A stretch of 64,000 nucleotides of DNA from contig JACSVZ010000002.1 of NCBI GenBank assembly GCA_014706295.1, positions 58,861,617-58,925,616 on the forward strand, in the 5' to 3' direction. This document shows positions 28,038 to 40,100 of the stretch, one piece after another. Both the position numbers and the translations under genes were made by a program. The DNA is from Lycocorax pyrrhopterus obiensis. Lineage: Eukaryota > Chordata > Aves > Passeriformes > Paradisaeidae. A model generated the notes under the pieces. The model was not told the origin of the DNA. It did no database searches and was given only the letters and a program-made list of their open reading frames with translations. The first letter of the stretch is position 1. Every line of letters begins with the position of its first letter.

Positions 28038-28420
28038 TGTCCTGGTTTCATCTGGGATTGAGTTAATTTTCTTCCTAGTAACCAGTACAGTTCTGTGGGC
28101 TTGGATTCAGTATGAGACTGATGTTGATAACACACTGATGGCTCAGTTGCTGCTCAGCAGTGCTTACCCTGAGCCAGGGCCTTTTCAGGATCCTGTGCTC
28201 TGCCAGTGAGGAGCTGCACAAGGACCTGGGAGGGAGCATGGCCAGGACAGCTGACCCAAACTGGCCAAAGGGATATTCCAGACCATACAATGTCATGCCC
28301 AGTATATAAAGTGTGGGGAATTGGGCTGGGAGGGGCATGTTCTTGCACTTAGCTGCATGGGGAACTGGAAGGGAAGTGTGCTTTGTGGAGGAACTATCAT
28401 GGTACCAGGTGTTTCCTGGC
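28038..28420 (+). mobile_element. Degraded LTR of ERVL type
   Basis: It begins TGTCCTGGTTTCATCTGGGA and continues with 'gagttaattttcttcctagt' and 'gttgataacacactgatg', then a promoter-like block 'cagtatataaagtg' at about 28299. This order matches a common avian ERVL LTR as I know it, in plus orientation. The 3' end is not recognisable, so the right boundary is approximate and no target-site duplication could be assigned. Confidence 0.65.
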
Positions 28421-29452
28421 TGCAGCAGATCATTGGAGAAAATAAGCAAATTTTGAGGGGCCATTTGTTATTTGTGACAGAGTTGCATTGTTGGACTAAG
28501 TATCAGAAGTTCTTCAAAATTAAGAATTGCCAAACCTATGGTCAGAAACCCATGTTTTCATGTTATTTGGGCTCTTACCACAATTAGTTCAACATGCAAA
28601 ATGTCGTTATGGATCTAAAATCTTTCTTGCGTTGTCAGCTGGGTCATGAAACAAGCAGGCTGTCTGTAGCTATAAACTGTGTTTCAAATTTGTCTCTGCT
28701 AGCATGAACCCATTCAGAGAACAGTCCAGTGCAAACTTGTGTCCAGTCAGGCACGCGTCTGGATGGTGTAATCAGTGGTACAGAAATAATCAGCCTGCCC
28801 AGAAGTATCACCCCTGCTAGCACCTTTCAGCAATAATGCAGCGCTTATTCCAGCTGGTTAGGCAGCCATACTGTTTCTTCACTGTCTGCTCTTGCTCATG
28901 GGAAAAAAAAAAGCATACAAGTACTGTGTACCAAGACTGAGAAACTAAATTTTAGAAATTTGAATTACTTAGAAGCTGTATTTAACCCAGACCTTTTGAA
29001 GAGAAATAAAGAATAACTTTACTTTTCAGCTTTGTAAGCACTCTTGTAACTTGCCTGTCTCCCTTTCCAACATCTTTTCCTAAACAAAAATCCTGAAGAA
29101 TCCTGACAGATAGTGTTTGTCCACAGTCTTCCGTGCTGGAATAACTATTCACTGTCTTGTGGTACAGCAGTCAGATAACATAGGAAAAGCTGCAGAAAAA
29201 TAAGTTGTTCTCTAGATGACACAAATGTGTTTACTGATAGTGACTTATAAGTGTCTCTAATCATCTACTGAGCCAAGAGCAGCTTCTACATTTGCCCTAC
29301 TAATGAGACACTTTGTGACTTCATGTAAATAATTGGTTCAACATCCACTCTCCTGTTTTGAATTAGATTTTTAGAGTGTTGCTAGTAATCAGTTACAAGG
29401 TGCATAAACTCAACATATAATTTAAAAAAAAAAATGTATATATATGTAAAAT

Positions 29453-30390
29453 AGAATCACAGAATGGCTTGGGTTGAAAGGGACCTTAAAGATCATCTCG
29501 TTCCAAACCTCTCTCCCATGGGCAGGGCAATTGCTTAAAGCCCCATCCTGTTGCTCTTGGACACGAAAGAACCACGCAGACACCTTGTCAGGAGAGAAGC
29601 AGAAAAGAGCGGGGGTCAGAGACCCCGAGCTTTATTATATATGTTTTTAAAGACCACCGTGGATTGGAGGGAGAAATTACCACCCTTCAATCACACTGGC
29701 CAAAGGAAAAGTTTATCAAATGTCTCTGCTTAGGAGAATGGAATGAAAAACAATAAAGTACGGTTAACAAAACATGGCTATGCTTACAGAAAGTGCGTGA
29801 GAAACTGTTACAGAAAATGAAAACATCGAAGAGCTGCAAACTCAGGGCAACACCATCCAACCCAGCCTTGAACATTTCCAGAGATGGGGCATCCACAGCT
29901 TCTCTGGAAAACCTCTGCCACTGCCTCACCAGCCTCACAGTTAGGAATTTCCTCCTAATATCGAATCTAAACCTACCCTCTTGGAGTCTCTGTATCCATT
30001 AGACCAGCGCTGCCCCATCAAAAAGGTCACAAAGTTTCAACCTTCTGAACTTACTCCCTCGAGTCCTCTGTTTAATTTCCTGATTACTATGAAGTTTATT
30101 ATCCACAATTTTTTACTACTAATTTGTTTGTCTGTTATTTTGGACATTCTTCAAGCCTTAAGTTGCACTTTGTTTCTATGCATAACTACCATTCGCAGGA
30201 ATGGGGCATTCACAACATCCCTGGGAAACATGTTCTACTCTCTCACCACCCTCACAGAAAGGAATTCCACCCTCATATCTAATCTAAACTTACTCTGTCA
30301 GTTTTAAGCCTTTCCCCCTTGTTCTTTCACTACATGCCCTTGTAGAAAGTTCCTCTCCATCTCTCTTTAGCCCCCTTTAGGCACTATTTA
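29453..30390 (-). mobile_element. CR1 fragments, interrupted by a solo LTR
   Basis: A minus-oriented CR1 3' end starts at about 29453, is cut at 29548 by an LTR and resumes at 29853 ('ccatccaacccagccttgaa'). At about 29980 it changes to the same non-CR1 segment seen at 16418-16640. From about 30195 to 30390 a second, separate CR1 3' region follows, because it repeats the 'ggggcattcacaacatccct' part of the consensus. Confidence 0.82.
29549..29852 (-). mobile_element. Solo LTR, 304 bp, nested in CR1
   Basis: The ends are TGTTG...CAACA, and a 6-bp target-site duplication ccatcc flanks it at 29543-29548 and 29853-29858. Removing it restores an uninterrupted CR1. Read on the minus strand it has a TATA/polyadenylation region 'tatataataaagctc' followed by 'ggggtctctgaccccc', as expected for R and U5, so it is in minus orientation. 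A 6-bp duplication points to a betaretrovirus-like (ERVK) integrase. No internal retroviral genes remain. Confidence 0.9.
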
Positions 30391-33300
30391 TCAATTTTAA
30401 AAAACCCAGACAATGAAGTTCCTTTGTATATGAATAATATCATCAGTAATTTTGTCATATTGACAATCCCACATGGTTTCAGGCAGACAGAAAAAAAACC
30501 TCATTCCTTTTTGGCAGCTATCTTATAGGTGTGTAGGGACTCTTTTAAGAGAAGCAATGGCCTTTTGGGGTTGGATGGCCATCTGGCCAGCCACATTCTT
30601 ACCCACACAAGCATGATCAGCAACAACCTTCCTCTTCACCAAATACCTGCAGGATTCATTTAAAAAGTTAGTGACCTTTATTCACAGTCCTGGAGAGTAA
30701 ATCTTATCCCCACAGACAGCAGTGCCACAAACTGCATCCCATTGACCCACCAGTGTTTCACGTCTTGGAGCTTTCTCAGTGACTGGCACTTTTTCCAAGG
30801 AAACTTCTAAAATGGAAGTTCAGTTAATTCTGGCTGTGGGTATTTCCTTTCCTAGGAGGAGACATCCAGTGCTAGAGTGACTGGACATGGATTTCTGCTC
30901 CAGCCTGGAAATATGGGAGTAGGCAAATGTTGCTGGAGGCATGAACAGGTCACAGGGTGTGGAATTATTGCTAGAATTACTGGGGAAAGATTATTGAGAC
31001 TAAAGTCATATCCATGTCCTAAGAGAGGATGCAATGATAAGGAAACTTTCAGGGTGGAATGTGGTTGGCATGTAAGGAATCTGTTCCCCGAGCAAACATA
31101 GCCTGCACCTTTAGATGTTGGCAACACTGGGGGAGCTTTGTGAGCTGACGTTAGAAGAAATAGAGTGGAGGGTGGAGCAGAGTGGAGACACCACAGGCAG
31201 GCTCAGTTGTAAATCACTGTCAGTATGGAACTAAATGATGCTCTATAGCTCATAAACCACAGAGCATCTGCCGCACAAGAGATGTATTGGTTGCTGAACT
31301 AGCAATTGATTAATTTTATGGTAAAATTGTGCCCTGTGGATGACATTTGCTCATTATAAAAAAACCAAAAAACACCTCCATCCCAAAAGCTACCTGCCTC
31401 CAAGGTGTGACCACTGCTCACTGAGCATGTGCTCTATATTTTTCCAACCTATACCTTTAAAATCAAAATGAGAAAATTCTACACCAATCAGTATGACAAG
31501 AGTCACTCAAGCTCACCTAAACATAAAAAAATAGTACAATGTCTTTGTGTGTGTCAGGCAAGATATTTTTGTAGGAAAGGCACACTGTGCAAAGCCCTGG
31601 GGAAAACTCACCTGTACCACTGTGGACATTTGTTATTCCTCAGGTTCAAGTAGGAGAAATTCCATGTGAGATGAAGGCAAACAAAGACTAAGCAGCTGAG
31701 TAAGGGCATGGAGGGCCTATGGAATAAGAAGACAACTGGCAGGGCAAGACAAAGGCTGAGGGGGCTGTCATCATTTTCAAGAAAGATAGCAAGGATGAAG
31801 TCCAAGGAAGGAAAAGAGTTACTGAAGTGCAAGGAAAACAATGGTTAAGAATACAAACAAATTCAGTACTTCTTTCCAAAATGAAAACCTCACCATCAAC
31901 AGTATAGTAGCAGATGTCTCTTGGTCTATTGGGAAGAATGGTGAGGAAATCATGCATGCTCTCTATGCCTCTGCAAAGTTCATGCAGAGGAAACCAAAAC
32001 CCTATCTTTCACCTCTGGCATCACCACAATCAGATATGCCCTTATTTACATAGTCTGAATGTACATATACATTTTGACACCAACATAGAAAATGACAAGC
32101 ATAATATATCCCTTCCTCTTTCAAGGCTCAAAATACTAAATCCTAAAGGAAGAAGAGACTTACCAGGCTTTTGTATAGGTTCTGAACATTTCCACATGAA
32201 TGGAGGTGGACAAATAGCTTTCAGAAAGGTTTAAGTCACCAAGGAGCTGTGAAAGTTTTACCCTGTGGATGGAGCACATTTTGTATCCCATATAAACACA
32301 GCCAACTGGGCAGCTTAGTTTCAGTGGGAAAAGGGGATGTGAGGGTGATAGCAACAATGGGCTGTTTTACAGTTTGGAAATTTGCCTGGCTGTGCTTTGG
32401 GCATGGATCCAAATGTTCTAGGTCTGAAAATAACTAGCCTTTCCACCACACCTCCTCCCCCTCGTTTTTCAAAGCCTGTGTTATTTCCATAGTGGTCTCT
32501 TGGCACTGTTCATTCCAGCCAGTGGAATACATTTGGTTACATTTTGGCTTTTGAGCCAAAAGTGTAGTGATGGCTTCAGGTTGAGGGAGAACAAGGCTTG
32601 GGAATCTCCTGGGAGATGTGACCAGTCTGTGCATTGAAGATGTCTTGCTCACATATTCTGGGAATTGCCAGTTGCTAGCACTGAGATCAGAAGGAGATTT
32701 CGTTTCCCCCAGTGCAGATTGACACTGGTCCATGGGGTTTTTGCCTTCTCCTGCAGCACCAAGCATGACCACTGGTCAGGGCTCTCCAGTCCCTTTCTTC
32801 CAGGTTGCTCATGCACCTCGAAGAAGGCCTCTTGTGCCCTGCAGCTGAGAGGAGGAAGGCTTTTTCCCACTCTCATGGTGGCTAGCAAGTGTCTCCAGCA
32901 GGTTTTTTTGCCTTCCTCTGCAGCCCTGAGCACGGCCCCTTGCCAGGGCTCCTCTGGGCACTTACAGCTCCGTTCCTGCCTGCTGCACTTGCACTTCCCA
33001 GGCACCACTGGTGCCCTGGCTCTCTCTGACTCTCCTGTCCACTGCAAGCTTGGAGTGAGAGTGAGCTCTGCTCTTCACTTCGCTCCATTTTCCCAGGGGT
33101 TCTTGCTTCTGGTGAGCAGCCTTGGAAGCCTTCCTTCCGTGCTTGGAAGGGCTCCAGGCTTGCTGTCCCATCCGAAGGCTTGCTGCCATTTTTCCACTCT
33201 TCCAGAGGACGATACAAGTGTGGGTCAGGCACAAGAGAACATTTCATTCATCCTTGGTCAATAAGCACAGTGGAGGACATTTTGGAAGGCAAAAACTGTG

Positions 33301-33774
33301 CTTGACATCGATACGTGTCCTACTTTGGATAATATCCCATGGTACCACACACCTCTTTGCTCTCTTCTTTTGTGTGTGGTCAGTACGAATCCTCATTCTT
33401 CTCATCCTCACTCTTCAGGAAACAGGGACTTCTTGGCCTGTATTCCTGCTGCTGCTCTCTGTGCCTCTGTAGCTTTTCTTTGCCAAACTGCAAGGAATGT
33501 TTTTTCAATCTAAAGTGAAGAATGCACCAGCCTACTCCTGGCTACATGTGTGCATTGTGTTAATGCTTGTGAGCATCAGCTATGAAACAGACTCAGAAAA
33601 ATAACAAAAAATGACATAACATTCAGATATAAAATTCAGATATAAAAATAAAATACCATTTCCCTTTGTAATCTTTCAGATTTGTGTCCTTGAACATGTT
33701 TTTGAAGATGAAAAAGACTTGGTATTTCAGGCAAATAACAGTCTCATCGCTATTTGAGTCATGGTGAGCATAGG

Positions 33775-33825
33775 GAATAGAATAGAATAGAATAGAATAG
33801 AATAGAATAGAATAGAATAGAATAG
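33775..33825. repeat. (GAATA)10 microsatellite
   Basis: Ten uninterrupted GAATA units are present. The array is pure and thus probably polymorphic in length. Confidence 0.95.
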
Positions 33826-34675
33826 TTCTGCTATGTTATGCCCAGAGTTTTGCATGACAAGCTATGACCTAGGTCTGAGTGTTCCATCCAGGAGAGCAGC
33901 TCTCTGCAGTGTAAGTCCCAGGCCCATCCAGGAGACAGGGCAGAGACACCTATAGCATCACTCAGGCTGAGCTGGAACATGCTCCCAGAGCCCTGGCCAG
34001 GAGTGGGAGGTGGAGAGGGGAGGGCAGCCTATAAGCACAGCCAGGAGCCTGGCAGAAGATCTGCACTGCTCATGTTCTCTCCTGTAGACATTGATGGTTG
34101 GCCACTTTGGAGACAGAGTTTTGGGCCAGATGAACCTCAGCTCTGATGGAGCACTGTTGGTCTCTGGGACTTGTGTTTTAATGGGTTTTTCCAAGGGAAA
34201 CAGCTCAGGTATTTCTACAGCTGAGTACAAGGGGAAAAAAAATCCACAGGGAAATGAACATGTATTGCTCACATCAAACGGTTTGTAACCATTTAGTTCT
34301 GAAGGACCTCTTGCTCCAGACCAAGGGATTGATCTTAAAGCCCAGATCTTTGATCTGAGTGTCAGAGATGAGGGAGTTTGCCATCCTGTGGAAGCCCAGA
34401 TAAACTGGATAAACACAGAGGACTTTCAAAAACCACAGTTTCTGCGTGCTTTTTGCGAATGTGTTCAGGTAATCAAATGCTCTTGAGGTTATCCACAGCT
34501 CTCACCCCCATCAGAAGGTACATGTCTCCTTCCTACAAAGTGACAGAGCCAATGCCCAGGCTGGGACACAATTGCCCATTCCATCCCTTCTTCTAGTGAA
34601 GGGCTGGGAAGAAATGTCATCAAAGATATCCTGAGCATCTAGAGGTAAAGAAAGGAGGAGGAAGCAACAAGAGCC

Positions 34676-34711
34676 AAATCAAATCAAATCAAATTAGATC
34701 AAATCAAATTG
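34676..34711. repeat. (AAATC)n microsatellite next to CR1
   Basis: Imperfect AAATC units directly adjoin the 3' terminus of the CR1 that follows, so the array may have grown from that element's tail. Confidence 0.75.
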
Positions 34712-34721
34712 AAAAGAGCTG

Positions 34722-35890
34722 AGTTGGAAGGGATGATCATTGAGTCCAACTGCCTGACAGCTTCAGGGCTGACCAAAATCAAAAGCATACTATTAAGGGT
34801 GTTGTCCAAAAGCCTTTTCAACACTGACCAGCTCAGGACACTGACCACCTCTCTCGGGAGCCTCTTCCAGGGTTTGATCACCCACTAGGTAAAGAAATGC
34901 TTCCTCATATCAAGTCTGAACCTCTTCTGAGGGGCACAGCTTTGAGCCATTCCCACATGACCTGGCACTGGGTCCCAGGGAAAAGAGGGACCTTTTCCCC
35001 TTCCTCCCTTCAGAAAATTGCAGACACCAGTGAGGTTGCCCCTCAGCCACCTTCTCTCCAAACAAGAACACCCCAGTGTCCTGAGCCGCTCCTCACAGGA
35101 CACCCTGCCGGCCCCTTCCACAGCTTCGGTGCCTTCCTCTGGATGCATTCAGGGACCTTCACATCCTTTTGAAATTGTGCAGCCCAGAAGCACACACAAC
35201 ACTCAGGGTGAGGCCACACCAACACCAAATACAGCAGGATAATCTCCTCTTTGGAGTGGCTGGTGAAGCTGTGTTTGATGCATTCCAGGGCACGGTTTGC
35301 CCCCTGGGCTGCCTGGGCACACACGGCTGATTCCTGTTGAGTCTTCTGCCAGCCCCAGACCCCTTCTGCAGGGCTGCTCTCCAGCCACTCCTCACCCAGT
35401 TTAGACTTGTGCCTGCAATTACTCCTTCCTAGGTGCAGAATCTGGCATTTATTCTTGTTCAATTTCATGCTATTGATGTTTGCCCAAATGCTCCAAGCTA
35501 CCCAGCTCCCTCTGCAAGCCATCTTGTCCCTCAGGAGAGTCAGCAGCACCTCCCAGTTTGGAATCATCAGCGAACTTGCTAATGGTGCATTCAAGCCTGC
35601 ATCAAGATCACTGATAAATATATTGAACAGAGCTGATCCTAGGATTGATCCCTGAGGAACACCACTGGTGACCAGTCACCAGCCAGATGTGGCCCTGTTC
35701 ACCGCAACCCCTGAGCTCTGTCCTTCAGCCAGTTCTTCACCCAGCACACCATGAACCTGCTCATCCCACAGTTGGAAAATGTGCCCTGAAGGATGCTGTG
35801 ATGGACAGCATCAAAAACCTTACAAAACCCCAGAAAAGCTACATCCACCACATCCCCTTCGTCTGCTGGGCAGGTGACCTTATTATAGGA
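34722..35890 (-). mobile_element. CR1 LINE fragment with decayed ORF2
   Basis: This is the longest CR1 piece in the window, about 1.2 kb, in minus orientation. Its minus-strand translation between about 35160 and 35594 retains the end of the CR1 reverse transcriptase, for example MKLNKNKCQILHLGR and HSKEEIILLYLVLVWPHPEC, broken by stops and frameshifts. The 5' part is missing. It is not able to move by itself. Confidence 0.88.
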
Positions 35891-36019
35891 TACTAAATTA
35901 TTTAAACCGGACTTTTTTTTTAATGAATCTGCATTGACTGTGACTGATGATTGCAGTGTTCTTTAAGTGTAGTGATGGGACAAGTCCTAAGTTTTAAATG
36001 AAAAGAGAGTAGATTTAGA

Positions 36020-36235
36020 TGAGATATGACAAAGAAATTGTTCCATTAGGGTGGTGACGCACTGGCACAGGTTGTCCAGAGAAGCTTGTCCATGATGCCC
36101 CACTCCTGGAAGTGTTCAAGGTCAGGTTGGATGGGGCTCTGAGCAACCTGGTCCAGTTAAAGGTATCTGCCCATGGCAGGGAGCTTGGGTCTAGATGATC
36201 TTTAAGATCTCTTCCAACCATTCTGTGATTCTGCT
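36020..36235 (+). mobile_element. CR1 LINE 3' end, plus orientation
   Basis: 'ggttggatggggctctgagc', 'ctagatgatctttaagatct' and the terminal 'cttccaaccattctgtgatt' are the sense-strand CR1 3' end. It lies tail-out relative to the neighbouring minus-oriented copy. Confidence 0.85.
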
Positions 36236-36885
36236 ATATTGTAGGGCACCCTCCCCTGTGTTCACCTCCCCATTGACTACTGGAATTAAATTTTCTGCAT
36301 TTCTGGTAGAATTCCCTTTTCCTACCTTGTTCATTATAATTTCTTTGAAGCTTGCAGCCTTCTGACTATATACACTCATGCTATTATTTTTTATGTGCCT
36401 TGGGTCAGAAAGCTTTATTCTCCCTTTTTATATGATTCCCTATTAATTTTCAAGTCTCAGTTTCTGGGACATTCTTCCCTGCTGCTCTTTCTCTGCTTTT
36501 CAAGTTGTTAATACATTTTTTAAGTCGTGGTCAATGCTTTGCCTGATTTTACCCAATGGATGAGCAGTTCTCCATTTTTTTCTGGTTGCAGTTCCCCTTG
36601 CACGACTATAAATTTTATTTTCTTTCAGAGTTGTAATTTTATTGGCCATAATTTCAGTAAGTTTCATCTTCTTGTAGAAAGTGTTCCTCCATTAGACTGG
36701 TCCTCTAGAGAAGACCCTGTCCTGGTCTTTGTTTGATGAAGCTGAACACCACTGTCATTATTTTGCTTCCCTCTTCCTTCCTGATAGCAGAATGATGGAC
36801 ACCATCACTTCATGATAATTTTTATACAGGTCATTAAAAAAAATCAAAATAATTAAAAGAAATATTGCAATATAGAAATCATAAT

Positions 36886-36891
36886 TTTATT
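36886..36891 (-). promoter_or_regulatory. RBFA: RBFA polyadenylation signal
   Basis: AATAAA on the minus strand about 310 bases beyond the RBFA stop codon is the likely 3' end signal. Confidence 0.6.
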
Positions 36892-37198
36892 GGAAATAGT
36901 CAACACAACTGCAAGAAGTTTTAACTCAGTGCTGCAATAGGTATATTTTGTCATTACAAAACTGCTCTCCAGTTGGAAATCCCTCAACTGCAGCAACCAG
37001 AAAGCTGCTTAACAGAATGTCACTAATGGCAGCTTTTCTGACATACTTTGTGCTAGCAAACCTCCTCACATGTGGCAAATCTATTAGTTTGAATGAGGAA
37101 GTGGTAAACGTTGTATAAAACGAATCTTTCAGTAGCTATGGCAGTCTTTTTTTTTTGTTATTGGCAGCCTCCATTTTGAAGGGAGTGGCTTTTTAATT

Positions 37199-40100
37199 TC
37201 ATTTCAGTTTACCAGTAGACTGACTTAAAGTTTTGTCATCATCCACCTCCAACTCATCCACCTCTTCCTGTAATTCATCCTGCAGCTCATAGTCTGAGGC
37301 TGATTCAGTGTTATCATCCCAGTAATCAGCTTCATATCTGTCCAGTAAGTGTTTCTGTGGCGTAACGTCGTCATTGTCAGGAGGATTCCTTGTTTTTCTC
37401 TTTTTCATTGTCTTTTGCATCTTAGAAAGCTGCTGCTCCTGCTTCTCTGTCCAGGCAATGCTTTCCATATGTCTTGATACTTTCATTTTTTTATAGTCCA
37501 TTATCTGTTTATTCAGCAGTTCATGATCAATACCAAACAGATTAGGCCGCATGGGTGAATCTGAAGATTGAGTTGTTGAAGGGAAGAGTTTACTGTGGAA
37601 AAGAAAACAAATATTGGTTTGGGTTTTTTCCCTGCATATATTCTGAGGAATAATGCTATTTTTGACAACTTGAGTAACACAGAAATAAACTGGACTTTTC
37701 AGTTTGACTTTATTAACACCCTGTGTTCCCTGCATTACGAAGGAAGAGACACCACCATATGATGTGTCCAAGGACAGTCTGCATCAACAGATTTAATGGG
37801 AGAAGGCAAATAAAGCAACAACGTGCCAGATGAAACTGCTTGTCTCTGGGAAAAATGTACACAGGTGAGCACTGGACCTGGGAGCCCCAAGGAACTCAAT
37901 ACTTCTCCCAGCTCTTCCAAGAAGTGAGAAGTAGCAGCCTGTGCCCAAAACACATCAGAGCGATGTGACACCTTATGCTGGACTTGACTCTTTCCCCAAG
38001 ATACAGAGGAAGATGTTAGGTGCCCTTTGGGAAATCTTGCACAGCAATGACTTCCCACAGGAAGCCATTTCTGATTCATACCTGATGAACCATCCTGTGA
38101 GATGCTGAGGCACAGAAAGCATTTCTACCAACAGACTGCAGCACACAAGTGCAAAGGCTGTTGGCTTTGAGAGCATCCAGAACCACCATTCCAACAGGTT
38201 GTTCAGCCCTCTCTCTCAGCAGCCAAAAATCACTCACAGAAGAATGCTAAATTAACTTAAGGGGTTTTATCAGTAAACTGGCAATCCACGTATAACAAAC
38301 CAAACTTGTATCAGAAAGAGGTGGACAAGTAGAGCAGTACTGGTAAATGTGGTTTTCATCCTCATGAGACAATTACCAGAAAGAAACAAATATTACTGCT
38401 GCACAGCATTTTTGGAATTTTGATTATCATAAACACATCAAGTCTTGAAATCTTAGAAATTCTACACATATTTCCCTCAAAAAAATTAAGATATTAATAC
38501 CATAACAAGTATCGGGTCTGCGAGTATCAATGTACACTTCTAATTAAAATATACTTTCTCTTATGTCAAATAATACCAAATTTAATTGGCCAACAGAGAT
38601 GAAAATGGACACTTGTACAATTCTGAATCAAAAAGACCCACCTTGAATCATTTTGAGATGTTTCTTCTTCTTCTAGAGGCCCAAAATCAGCAATTGCCAG
38701 TAAGTCCTCGATCTGTAAACACATGAAGGCAACACATACTAAGGATCCTGTTTAAATCGACTTTGTTCACAAACAGACAAGTATCTAACAGCAAATATGT
38801 CCTTTTCTATGTTCGGAATATTTAGCAAAAACGCTTCAAAACAGCCTCTCCCTTCATTTACATGGAACTGCTTATACTTCTTGCTTGGGATGTTTTTGTC
38901 AAACAGTGTAATGGATCCAGAGATTCCTACAAAGTTTTTTGCCTTAAATGCATTATGAACCCTTGGCTAGGGATTGTCTGACATTTATAATTTTTGGTTT
39001 ATTCATTCTTGCCTCATTCTTGCAAATCCTTTTTCATAACATCCTTACACTGAGATTTTTTTCACCTCTTCCCCCTTTCTGCAAGTTTGCATTTCTCTCA
39101 TATGTAACTATGGAATACCAAAATCCCTTTTTAACATGGCATCTAACCAGTAAATGCTACAAATCTATTGTATGCAGTGCTCACAGACTATACATAATTG
39201 TGAAAATTTTCTCTCATTTGAAATTTTATTTCAGCTTTTCTTGACATTAATTCCTTTCTAATTCATTGTATTATTCCAGGAGTTTAATTGGATGTTTTTT
39301 CCCTTACTTACAATACTTAAAAACCAAGTTCAGCATGTTATTCGAATCTGTGATTGACATAAATCTGATGAACCATGAAGTGGGAGAAAATTATCCATCT
39401 ATCTGCTTCCCAGTGTCATTCCCTGACAGAAGTGGTACAAAGAGGGTTTTTAATTGTCTTCTGACAACTCAGAATTTTTCTGACCACAGAAAGTTCAGGC
39501 AGTTCATTGCATTTCTAGAGAATCTGAAATTCTTTTTATCCCCTCCAGGTCTGCTCATGCACACTGCAGGAGCCCATAAGTCTCTAACAGTAATTGGCTG
39601 TAACAGTAACACTATCATAAATAATAAGGCACTTCAGGGCACAGAAACATGAACATGTTCTTTTCAACTTCTGTTCACATCAGCAGCTTGAGGAGACATT
39701 TCTCATTAAATTCTACTCATTGGTGTCATCTTTCTCTTCTGGAAATCTCACTGTTTTAGAGATCTTGCTTCACAGTCCCAATGACAGCAAATTCCTAGGA
39801 AACATCATTATTCTAGTAATATGTCAACTAGTTAAAACTATCAATACCTTGACAGGAAACATGAAATAGTAAAGACAATTTTAAAAGTGAAGGAAAAAAA
39901 TGTAGTATGAATAAGCCTACATCCCCTATGCCGAGATTTGCACTTCCCTAGAAATATTTTAACAATGCACAGATGGAAAAAGATAACAGGGAAAAAATAA
40001 AAATAAAAACATCACTGGTTATTCAATTGAATCTTAAAAACACATTTAAAATGTGGAAAACAGCTCCTCCAACCTCATTTCTATAATCATATACATCAGG

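Larger units (their letters stand above)
21601..36860. other. Gene-poor interval between the ADNP2 promoter and the RBFA 3' end
   Basis: About 15 kb without a recognisable protein-coding gene. It holds CR1 relics, LTR relics and simple repeats listed separately. The stretches 22.9-28.0 kb and 30.4-33.7 kb show nothing beyond unique noncoding-looking DNA and short open frames. Confidence 0.65.

Noticed and set aside
32665..33264. Plus-strand open frame of 199 codons
   Set aside because: No recognised domain, opposite-strand frames of similar length are equally open, and it overlaps an imperfect repeat.
35043..35594. 183-codon minus-strand open frame as a gene
   Set aside because: It is the remnant of CR1 ORF2 reverse transcriptase inside a truncated LINE.
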